60,824 nt of DNA, taken from contig CACHHJ010000003.1 of the NCBI GenBank assembly GCA_902579585.1, positions 1-60,824 of the forward strand, given 5' to 3'. The notes beneath the pieces are model-generated. The model had not been told where the DNA came from. It did not search any database and saw nothing but the letters and a program-made list of their open reading frames with translations. Positions within the stretch are counted from its first letter, which is position 1. The number at the start of each line of letters is the position of its first letter. This DNA is from an uncultured Pelagibacteraceae bacterium (GTDB lineage Bacteria > Pseudomonadota > Alphaproteobacteria > Pelagibacterales > Pelagibacteraceae). Positions 31,763-39,944 of the stretch are shown piece after piece. The position numbers and the translations under genes were made by a program.

Positions 31763-32893
31763 TTAGTTGTAAACTTTTCCAATATAATTATTCAAAAAGA
31801 TTCTATTTTTCACCATTATTTTTAGTGATTTATTTCTTATCGTTTTTAAGAGTGGATTAGAAAAATGAAATATGTGATAGTTTAATTTAGATCTTCGGTT
31901 AATAATTTTTGTTCTCATTAATCTTTTTTTGAAAAAAAGATCTGGCGTTTTTTTGTTATCCTTGGATAATAAATTAAATAATTCATCAGCGGCCTCGATT
32001 GACTGGGAGGCACCCTGGGCCATGGTAGGCGGAAAAGTATAAAAAGCGTCCCCTATATAAAATAAATTTTTGTAAATTGATCTTGAGGGTTTTTTTGAAA
32101 TATAAATCGGCCAATATTTCAATTGGTTCTCAAAAAGATTTTCCAAATTTTTGTTTTGTGAAAGTATTTCTTTTTTAATTAGTGTTTTCAAATCAATACT
32201 ATTAGATAATTTTTGACGTATTATACAAACAACATTGAATTCCCCTTTTTTATTAATTGGATAGATTACAATATGTGCATTTTTAAGCATAACTAAAGAT
32301 ATATTATTTTTGTCATAATTAAATTCTGGTAAACTTTTAAGAATTGTTCTTATTGCAATTGATCCATTGAAGACTGGTTGAATAATTTTATTTTCTATAA
32401 CTGATTTTGTATTTGAAAATACACCATCTGAAACAACAACAAAGTCTACTAAATCATTGGTATTATCTTTAAAATTAATTAAAAGTTTTTCTTTAATTTT
32501 TGAAATTTTTTTAACCTCTTTTCCAAATCTTAAATTATTTGAAAATAATTTATTTTTTAGAAATTCAATTAAAGTTGACCTTTTTAAAGTCGTATATTTT
32601 GATTTTTCTGAACTAAATCTTGATAAATCTAAATCACAAATCTTTTGGTTATCACTTGAATAAAAATCTAATTTAGTTGGATTGAAAAAATCTTTGTTAT
32701 TTATATTTGATAATCCTATTTTATTTAAAATAGATATAGTGTTTGGTGATAATTGAATTCCAAAGCCTTCGTCCAAACTTAAAATTTTTTCTTTTTCATA
32801 AACCATTATCTCAAAGTTTGATGTTTCTTTAAATAAGTTTGCAATAGTGAGACCAGCAATACCAGAACCTATAACTGCAATTTTCTTTTTCAT
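31763..32893 (-). CDS. FAD-dependent monooxygenase (UbiH/salicylate-hydroxylase-like)
   Basis: AVIGSGIAGLTIANLF, YIGDAFYTFPPTMAQGASQSIEAA. Confidence 0.88.
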   Translation of the reverse strand: MKKKIAVIGSGIAGLTIANLFKETSNFEIMVYEKEKILSLDEGFGIQLSPNTISILNKIGLSNINNKDFFNPTKLDFYSSDNQKICDLDLSRFSSEKSKYTTLKRSTLIEFLKNKLFSNNLRFGKEVKKISKIKEKLLINFKDNTNDLVDFVVVSDGVFSNTKSVIENKIIQPVFNGSIAIRTILKSLPEFNYDKNNISLVMLKNAHIVIYPINKKGEFNVVCIIRQKLSNSIDLKTLIKKEILSQNKNLENLFENQLKYWPIYISKKPSRSIYKNLFYIGDAFYTFPPTMAQGASQSIEAADELFNLLSKDNKKTPDLFFKKRLMRTKIINRRSKLNYHIFHFSNPLLKTIRNKSLKIMVKNRIFLNNYIGKVYN

Positions 32894-33894
32894 TAATATA
32901 AGTTTTCTAATCGTCTAAATATTTTTTTGTTAAAAGTTGGAATAAATTCTTTTTTATCATATAATGAATACCAGTTTAAATCTTTTGGAATCTTGTTAGA
33001 AAATTTATAATACAAATCTATATTCAAAGTTTTGTTCGAAATAGAGTTTTTATAATTGCACAAAAAATTCCAGTTTTTGATTTTTAGATTGTCTTTTTTT
33101 TCTTTAACAATAGGAAGATTAAAGTTTTTTAGAAATCCTAAATTATTCTTATTGGTTAAGCCTATTTGTTTATTTTTATTTATATAGCAAAAGATGTTGT
33201 AATTTTTTTTGTTAAAATTGATAGGAGATGTAAGTTTATTTTTTTTATTTGATTTTTTAAATTTACAAAAATTTCTTAAAGTACATATTTTGCAATGAGG
33301 ATCCTGTGGTTTGCATACAAGCGATCCGAACTCCATTATAGCTTCAACAAAATCTGCATTTCTTCCTGATACAAATAATTTTGATTTATTTTTTTTTACA
33401 AAATTTTCAAAATTAATCTTATTTTCTCTTTTGTTAATAAGTCTTGAAAAAATTCTTTTTACATTACCGTCTAAAGCTATTCTTGGCTGGTTATAAACGA
33501 GACCTAATAAAGCATTTCCTGTATAATCCCCAATACCTGGAAGCTTTTTGATATCAATTAAAGTTTTTGGTAAAATTGAATTTTTTTCTTTAATTAAAAT
33601 TTTTGATGTTGCTAATAAATTCCTGGCCCTTCTATAATATCCTAATCCTTCCCAGTATTTAAGGATTTGTTTCTCATTAGTTTTTGATAACTTTTCAAGT
33701 GTTTTAATTTTATTTACGAACCTTAAAAAATAAGGAATTACAGTTTTTACTTGTGTTTGTTGAAGCATAAACTCACTTAACAGTCTGTAGTAAAGCTTTT
33801 TCGATGAGTTTGGCGGTACACGCCAAGGCAACACGCGCTTATTATTATCATACCAACTAATTATCTTTTTTGATAAATTAAATTTTAAATGCAT
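32893..33894 (-). CDS. mutY: A/G-specific adenine glycosylase
   Basis: WYDNNKRVLPWR, LPGIGDYTGNALL HhH, C-X6-C-X2-C-X5-C iron-sulfur ligands; start at internal ATG (MHLKFNLSKK). Confidence 0.94.
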   Translation of the reverse strand: MHLKFNLSKKIISWYDNNKRVLPWRVPPNSSKKLYYRLLSEFMLQQTQVKTVIPYFLRFVNKIKTLEKLSKTNEKQILKYWEGLGYYRRARNLLATSKILIKEKNSILPKTLIDIKKLPGIGDYTGNALLGLVYNQPRIALDGNVKRIFSRLINKRENKINFENFVKKNKSKLFVSGRNADFVEAIMEFGSLVCKPQDPHCKICTLRNFCKFKKSNKKNKLTSPINFNKKNYNIFCYINKNKQIGLTNKNNLGFLKNFNLPIVKEKKDNLKIKNWNFLCNYKNSISNKTLNIDLYYKFSNKIPKDLNWYSLYDKKEFIPTFNKKIFRRLENLY

Positions 33895-34377
33895 AGTAAA
33901 AAAAATTATAATAATAAATTGGACTTCTCTATTCAAGGATTAAGGCCTATGTCAAAATCCCTTCCAAAAGGTTTAAAAACAATTTTAAAAAAAGGTGGAT
34001 ACAACTATGCTTCGATAATTAATTATTGGTCAGATTTTGTTGGCAAACAAATATCAGATGTTTGTTATCCTAAATCGATTAAAACTGGTAAGGAGCTAAA
34101 AGATGGAATTCTTTATTTGAATGTTTTTCATGGCGACCAACTTTTAGTGGAATATAATAAAACAAATATTATTGACAAAATAAATGTTTTTTTTGGGTAT
34201 CAATTTGTAAAAGATATAAGAATTATTTTAATCAAAGAAAGAATTGATCCTAAAAAAGATATAATTTTAACAAATAATAAAGATTCGAAGTATCAAAAAA
34301 AGTTAGAAAAAATAAAAAACCCAGAGTTTAAAAAGAAATTAAATAATTTGATAAATGCATTTAGTAATAAAAAATAA
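33889..34377 (+). CDS. DUF721/DciA-family protein
   Basis: GLRPMSKSLPKGLKTILKKGGYNYASIINYWSDFVG; placed mutY-DUF721-dsbA-smc. Confidence 0.82.
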   Translation: MHSKKNYNNKLDFSIQGLRPMSKSLPKGLKTILKKGGYNYASIINYWSDFVGKQISDVCYPKSIKTGKELKDGILYLNVFHGDQLLVEYNKTNIIDKINVFFGYQFVKDIRIILIKERIDPKKDIILTNNKDSKYQKKLEKIKNPEFKKKLNNLINAFSNKK

Positions 34378-34378
34378 A

Positions 34379-34987
34379 ATGAGATTAAAATATATTAACT
34401 ATTTTATATTTTATTTTTTAATAATATCATCTTTATTAGTCTGTAACTCAAATACCACAGAAAAAGATAAAAATATTAATGTTGGAAATAAGGATGCTAA
34501 AATAATAGTAAAAGTATTTTCCTCTTTAACTTGCCCTTATTGTGCTGATTTTCATAAAAAAATTTTTACTAGTTTAAAAAAAGAATTTATCGATACAAAT
34601 TTAGTTCGATTCGAACATCATGGGTTTCCATTAGATTTAGCTGCTTTAAATGCAGAAAAAATTTTAAGATGTGCGACTGGTCAAAAAAAAAGATTGGCCC
34701 TTTTAGATGAAATTTATGAAAAACAAGAAGAATGGGCCCTGGGTAATGATATTAACAATATTAACTCTAAATTATCAAAAATCGCGAAGAAATATGATTT
34801 AAATGATGTTATGATAAACAGTTGTTTGGTTGATGAAAATTTAGAAGACCAAATACTTGAGATTAGGATTAATGCTAGCAAAAAATATTCTATTCAGTCA
34901 ACCCCGACAATTTTTATAAATGAAAAAAAATATAATGGAAGTCACGATTATGATTTATTTAAAAAAGAAATTGAAAAACTATTATAA
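34379..34987 (+). CDS. DsbA-family thiol:disulfide oxidoreductase
   Basis: TCPYCADFH active site, cis-Pro loop STPTIFIN, N-terminal hydrophobic export signal. Confidence 0.9.
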   Translation: MRLKYINYFIFYFLIISSLLVCNSNTTEKDKNINVGNKDAKIIVKVFSSLTCPYCADFHKKIFTSLKKEFIDTNLVRFEHHGFPLDLAALNAEKILRCATGQKKRLALLDEIYEKQEEWALGNDINNINSKLSKIAKKYDLNDVMINSCLVDENLEDQILEIRINASKKYSIQSTPTIFINEKKYNGSHDYDLFKKEIEKLL

Positions 34988-34990
34988 AAT

Positions 34991-37570
34991 ATGAATTTCA
35001 AAAAATTAGAATTGGTCGGCTTTAAATCATTTTTTGACAAAACAACTTTTTTTATTCAAGAAGGTCTTACGGGAATAGTTGGCCCAAATGGATGTGGAAA
35101 ATCTAACATCGTTGAGTCTTTAAGATGGTGCATGGGTGAAACATCTGCGAAAAGTATGAGGGGTTCAGGTATGGAAGATATTATATTTTCAGGAACATCG
35201 AATAAACCAGCAAAAAATTTATCAGAAGTAACCATCACAATCGACAATTCAAAAAAAGAAGGTCCAGGAAAATATTTAGAAATGGATGAGGTGGTAATTA
35301 AAAGAAAAATTGAACGTGAAAAAGGATCAAAATATTTTATTAATGATAAAGAAGTTAGAGCAAGAGACGTTCAAACTTTTTTTGCTGACTTATCTACTGG
35401 TGCCCATTCTCCATCGATTATAAGCCAAGGAAAGATTGGCATGATTGTTACTGCAAAACCACATGAGAGAAAATCTGTTTTGGAGGAAGCTGCCGGAATT
35501 TCTGGGATCCATATTAGAAGACATGAAGCAGAAACAAGATTAAATGCTGCAGAAAATAATCTTAAAAGAGCTGACGAATTAAAAAAACAACAAGAAAAGC
35601 AACTTGAAAATTTAAAAAAACAAGCTGAGGAAGCAACGAGATATAGAGAAATATCTGAAAAAATTAAAAAAGTTGAAGCAGGACTTTTTTATTTGAAACT
35701 TCAGGATATTGAAAACGAAACCTCTCAAATAAAGGTCAAGCTTTCGGCGATCGATAACGATGTTAATTCAATAAAAAAAGATATTGAACATAATAAAGAT
35801 TTAGTAGATGAAGAAAATAAAAAACTTGAGCCACTTAAAGACAAAAAAATTGAAAATTCATCATCAATTCAAAAGATTAATTTAGAGATTTCCAGTCTAA
35901 ATGAAAAAGAAAAAAGGGTAAAAGATTTAAACGTAAAACTAACAAATAATATTAAAACAATTCAATCAGATCTCGAAAGGGAGAAAAGTATATCTTTAGA
36001 TGCATCATTGAATGAAAAGAGAATCTTGGAAGAAAAAAACGAGCTTCTAAAAACTGAAAGGCAGTTATTTGACATAGAAAAAAAATCTGAGATAGATTTA
36101 GATTTATCAAGAAGTGAGCTCAAAGATCACCAGATTAAGCTTGATGAATTTTTAGAAAAAAAACTAGAATCAATTGACTTAAAAGAACATTTAAAGGTTT
36201 TTAATAAAATTAATGAAATAAATAAATCTGCAATAAGAAGTTTACAAGACTCAAAATTAGATGAGGCAAACTCAAATTTAAACAAAATTAATGAGCTTAT
36301 AGAAAATCAAATTAAAAATATTGAAGTTATAGATAGGAATGATTTGAGTATAAATATAAAGGGACTTATTGAGAATATAACATTATCACAAGAAAGATAT
36401 GCGTCTTCATTTGGTAAAAATCAAACAATTAGAGGTGACTCCATCAAAAGAAAAGAAAGAATAAAAAATATTGATCAGGAATTAGAAAATTGGAAAGATT
36501 TAAAAGTTAATTCAGAAAAAATGATTTTAGAATTAAGCAAAAGAATTGAAAAGGTTGAATTAGAATTGAAGGAGAATCAAAAAAATCCTGAACAAATTGC
36601 AATTAACAAGGGACAAAATATTCAAAAACTTGAAAATACAGAGAAACAAAATATCGATTTGGACTTAGAAATTGAAAAAGTTGAGGCTAATTATATTGAG
36701 GCTAATAATAAATTAAAAAGTATAGAAGAAAAATCTGTTGTATTGAGAGAAAATAAAGCAAGGTTTGAAGCTACTATTGAGGGAATTGATCAAAGAAAAA
36801 TGGATCTTATATACTTAGTAAAAAATGAATTAAAATTAGAAAATATTAACAATTTATTATCTTTCTCTGACCTAAATGGTTTGCCTAAACTACCATCGGT
36901 CAATGAACAAGAAGAAAAATTGAATAATTTCAAAAAAGATAGAGAATCTTTGGGCTCTGTAAATTTAAGAGCCGATGTAGAAACTGAAAAATATAGAAAA
37001 ACTATCAAAAAAATGGAAGAAGATAGAGCTGATCTTGTTTCTGCAATTGTTAAATTGAAGTCCAGTATTAACGAATTAAATCAAAAAGGAAGAGAAAGAC
37101 TTCTAGATGCTTTTAATAAAGTGAACAGAAAGTTTAATGAAGTTTTTACAAAACTTTTTAACGGTGGAAATGCAAAGCTTGAACTAGTCGACTCTGAAGA
37201 TCCTTTGGAAGCTGGATTAGAAATGTTGGTTTCGCCGCCTGGAAAAAGGTTGCAATCAATCACTCTTTTATCTGGTGGCGAGCAGGCCTTAACAGCTATT
37301 TCTCTAATTTTTGCAATTTTTTTGACTAATCCTTCGCCAATATGTATCTTGGACGAAGTAGATGCGCCACTCGATGATGCAAATGTAACTAGATTTTGCT
37401 CTTTATTAGATCAACTAATATCAATTACAAAAACAAAATTTATAATAATTACACATCACGCACTTACTATGTCCAAAATGAATAGGCTTTATGGTGTAAC
37501 AATGCCAGAAAAAGGTGTTAGTAAGCTTGTAGCTGTTGACTTACAAAAAGCTGAAGAGTTAGTAGCTTAA
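34991..37570 (+). CDS. smc: SMC-family chromosome segregation ATPase, short form
   Basis: N-terminal GFKSFFDKT/GPNGCGKSNIVESLRW; C-terminal LLSGGEQALTAISLIFAIF and ICILDEVDAPLDDANV; only 859 aa. Confidence 0.95.
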   Translation: MNFKKLELVGFKSFFDKTTFFIQEGLTGIVGPNGCGKSNIVESLRWCMGETSAKSMRGSGMEDIIFSGTSNKPAKNLSEVTITIDNSKKEGPGKYLEMDEVVIKRKIEREKGSKYFINDKEVRARDVQTFFADLSTGAHSPSIISQGKIGMIVTAKPHERKSVLEEAAGISGIHIRRHEAETRLNAAENNLKRADELKKQQEKQLENLKKQAEEATRYREISEKIKKVEAGLFYLKLQDIENETSQIKVKLSAIDNDVNSIKKDIEHNKDLVDEENKKLEPLKDKKIENSSSIQKINLEISSLNEKEKRVKDLNVKLTNNIKTIQSDLEREKSISLDASLNEKRILEEKNELLKTERQLFDIEKKSEIDLDLSRSELKDHQIKLDEFLEKKLESIDLKEHLKVFNKINEINKSAIRSLQDSKLDEANSNLNKINELIENQIKNIEVIDRNDLSINIKGLIENITLSQERYASSFGKNQTIRGDSIKRKERIKNIDQELENWKDLKVNSEKMILELSKRIEKVELELKENQKNPEQIAINKGQNIQKLENTEKQNIDLDLEIEKVEANYIEANNKLKSIEEKSVVLRENKARFEATIEGIDQRKMDLIYLVKNELKLENINNLLSFSDLNGLPKLPSVNEQEEKLNNFKKDRESLGSVNLRADVETEKYRKTIKKMEEDRADLVSAIVKLKSSINELNQKGRERLLDAFNKVNRKFNEVFTKLFNGGNAKLELVDSEDPLEAGLEMLVSPPGKRLQSITLLSGGEQALTAISLIFAIFLTNPSPICILDEVDAPLDDANVTRFCSLLDQLISITKTKFIIITHHALTMSKMNRLYGVTMPEKGVSKLVAVDLQKAEELVA

Positions 37571-37579
37571 AATTTGCTC

Positions 37580-37867
37580 ATGAGTGATTTGGAGAATTTA
37601 AAAACTCGCCTTAAAATTGCAAAATCAAAATTGCAAAAAAATAAATCTGAAAATGCTGATAAAAAGGGTATTTTTCTTGGTAATGCATTTAAATTAGGAA
37701 CTGAATTAATTGCTGCAGTTATAGTTGGGACAATAATTGGGTTTATTTTGGATAATTGGTTTGGTACTAAACCATTATTAATTATAATATTTTTCTTTTT
37801 TGGAGCTGCAGCTGGAATTATAAACGTAATTAAAACTGCAAAGAAAATGCAAAAGGATATAAAATAA
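37580..37867 (+). CDS. atpI: F0F1 ATP synthase AtpI/AtpZ-like protein
   Basis: Two TM segments with GFILDNWFGTKPLLIIIFFFFGAAAGI; immediately upstream of atpB. Confidence 0.85.
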   Translation: MSDLENLKTRLKIAKSKLQKNKSENADKKGIFLGNAFKLGTELIAAVIVGTIIGFILDNWFGTKPLLIIIFFFFGAAAGIINVIKTAKKMQKDIK

Positions 37868-38601
37868 TGGCAACAAATCCGATGGAACAATTTAAAGTTC
37901 ATAAAATTGGACCAGAAATTGAAGTTTCAGGAATAAATCTATCTTTCACGAACGCAAGTCTTTTTATGGTTATTAGTGCAGGATTAATTTTGGTATTACT
38001 GCTTTTTGGAACTAGGCAAAAGAAGTTAGTTCCGGGTAAAATACAATTAATATCGGAAATGCTTTATAATTTTATTTCAAAAATGATAAGTGATACAGCT
38101 GGAAAAAAAGCTAAACCTTTTTTTCCATTTATATTTAGTTTGTTTGTTTTCATACTTTTTTGCAATATGGTAGGAATGTTGCCGTACTCTTTCACTGTAA
38201 CTAGTCATATTATAGTGACTTTGACTTTCGCTTTATTCATATTTGTTGGTGTTACTATACTTGGATTTGTAATGCATGGATTTAAATATTTAAAAATTTT
38301 TATTCCTAGTGGGGTACCAATAGTTTTGCTGCCAATAATAAGTATTATAGAAATAATTTCTTACCTCAGTAGGCCTATTAGCCTATCGGTTAGACTTTTT
38401 GCGAACATGATGGCTGGACACACAATGTTAAAAGTTTTCGGAGGATTTGTAATTAGTCTTGGTTTGATTGGCGGTTGGTTACCTTTAAGTTTTTCTGTAG
38501 CTTTAACTGGTTTAGAAATTTTAGTTGCTTTTTTACAAGCTTACGTATTTGCAATTTTAACATGCATTTATTTAAATGATGCATTGAATTTACATCACTA
38601 A
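37867..38601 (+). CDS. atpB: F0F1 ATP synthase subunit a
   Basis: SLSVRLFANMMAGH and ALTGLEILVAFLQAYVFAILTCIYLNDA. Confidence 0.97.
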   Translation: MATNPMEQFKVHKIGPEIEVSGINLSFTNASLFMVISAGLILVLLLFGTRQKKLVPGKIQLISEMLYNFISKMISDTAGKKAKPFFPFIFSLFVFILFCNMVGMLPYSFTVTSHIIVTLTFALFIFVGVTILGFVMHGFKYLKIFIPSGVPIVLLPIISIIEIISYLSRPISLSVRLFANMMAGHTMLKVFGGFVISLGLIGGWLPLSFSVALTGLEILVAFLQAYVFAILTCIYLNDALNLHH

Positions 38602-38610
38602 CAATAAACA

Positions 38611-38616
38611 AGGAGG
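38611..38616 (+). promoter_or_regulatory. Strong Shine-Dalgarno sequence (AGGAGG) for atpE
   Basis: aggaggaaacATG, 4-nt spacer to the atpE start at 38621. Confidence 0.85.
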
Positions 38617-38620
38617 AAAC

Positions 38621-38848
38621 ATGGAACTAGAAGCAGCAAAAATGATCGGCGCAGGTCTTGCCGCAATTGCTTTAGCTGGTGCTGGTGTCGGTATTGGAAT
38701 AATTTTTGGAAATTATCTATCCGGTGCAATGAGAAATCCATCTGCAGCTCAAAAACAGTTTCCAAATTTACTTTTGGGATTTGCATTAGCAGAGGCCACT
38801 GGTCTTTTTGGTTTAGTAATAGCTTTGATTATACTTTTTGCATTTTAA
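38621..38848 (+). CDS. atpE: F0F1 ATP synthase subunit c
   Basis: 75-aa hairpin protein, GAGVGIGIIFGNYLSGAMRNPSAA, conserved carboxylate in GFALAEATGLFGLVIAL. Confidence 0.97.
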   Translation: MELEAAKMIGAGLAAIALAGAGVGIGIIFGNYLSGAMRNPSAAQKQFPNLLLGFALAEATGLFGLVIALIILFAF

Positions 38849-38852
38849 TTAA

Positions 38853-39431
38853 ATGAGTATGAAAAAGTTTTTTGCTTTGTTAACTTCTCTATTATTAGTA
38901 GAGAGAAATCTTTATGCAGCTGAGGCAGGTATGCCTCAGCTTGATCCAGAGTATTGGCCTTCACAAGTATTTTGGTTAATAATCATCTTTTTAACAATTT
39001 ACATCCTGATATCAAAAATTTTTATTCCTAAAATAAAAGGTAGTATCGATATGAGGGAAGATAAAATCAGAAAAGATTTAGAAGAAGCAAAGACTTTTAG
39101 AGAGCAAGCTGAATTGAAGTTGAAGGAATACAACAGCTTGATGGAAACTGCAAAAATCGATGTTAAAAAAATTATCTCCAAAAGTAGACAAAAATTGAAT
39201 GAAGATATGCGAATAAAAAGAGAAGACGCTCAAAAAAAAATAGATGCTGAAATTTTAAATGCTGAAACTGAGATTAAAAAATTTAAAATGGATTCTCTCA
39301 ATAAAGTAAATTTGATATCACAAGATATTGTTTCTAATTTAATTAAGGATATATTTGGAGAAGATTTAAATAAAAGTAGCATTGAAGCTTCAGTTTTACA
39401 AACTATTAAAGAATACGAGAAGGGTAAATAA
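38853..39431 (+). CDS. atpF': F0F1 ATP synthase subunit b'
   Basis: MPQLDPEYWPSQVFWLIIIF followed by coiled coil; position between c and b. Confidence 0.93.
   Translation: MSMKKFFALLTSLLLVERNLYAAEAGMPQLDPEYWPSQVFWLIIIFLTIYILISKIFIPKIKGSIDMREDKIRKDLEEAKTFREQAELKLKEYNSLMETAKIDVKKIISKSRQKLNEDMRIKREDAQKKIDAEILNAETEIKKFKMDSLNKVNLISQDIVSNLIKDIFGEDLNKSSIEASVLQTIKEYEKGK
38918..38941. repeat. Perfect 10-bp inverted repeat with 4-nt loop inside the atpF' 5' coding region
   Basis: AGCTGAGGCA (38918-38927) GGTA TGCCTCAGCT (38932-38941). Confidence 0.9.
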
Positions 39432-39433
39432 AA

Positions 39434-39928
39434 ATGATAGACGCAACATTTTGGGTAGCAATTTCTTTTTTACTTTTTGTAGTTTTACTCTTTTACTTTA
39501 AAGTTCCACAGAAAATTGATCAATCATTAAATGAAAGTATTAAAGGTATTAAAAATGAAATTGAACATGCAGAGAAACTTAAAGATGAGGCAAAAAATAT
39601 TTTGAGTGATTACGATACTAAAGTTAGTAAATCAAAAGCGGAAATTAAAAAAATGTTAGAAAATGCCGAAAAACAATCTGAGCAAAATATCATAAAAACA
39701 AATGAGGACTTTCATTTTGTAATTGAGAATAGAAAAAAGACAGCAGAGGACAAGATTAAACAAATGAAATTACAAGCTATCAAAGATATGAAAAATTCGG
39801 CAGTAGAGATAGCGGTTAACTCTGTTGAGAAAATCATTAAAAATTCTATTGATAAGAAAAAGCTTGATAAAATTTATGTTTCAAGCATTGATGAGGCAAA
39901 AAAAATTTTAAAAAATAAATCAATCTAG
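39434..39928 (+). CDS. atpF: F0F1 ATP synthase subunit b
   Basis: N-terminal TM plus long charged coiled coil; operon position. Confidence 0.92.
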   Translation: MIDATFWVAISFLLFVVLLFYFKVPQKIDQSLNESIKGIKNEIEHAEKLKDEAKNILSDYDTKVSKSKAEIKKMLENAEKQSEQNIIKTNEDFHFVIENRKKTAEDKIKQMKLQAIKDMKNSAVEIAVNSVEKIIKNSIDKKKLDKIYVSSIDEAKKILKNKSI

Positions 39929-39944
39929 CGTAAGATCCAAACAT

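Noticed and set aside
33810-33826. TTGGCG-GTACA-CGCCAA hairpin in mutY
   Set aside because: 6-bp stem within a conserved coding motif (LPWRVPP); can be explained by codon sequence.
37567-37902. 111-aa minus-strand ORF over atpI
   Set aside because: Antisense to atpI in a clear co-directional operon; no recognisable family.
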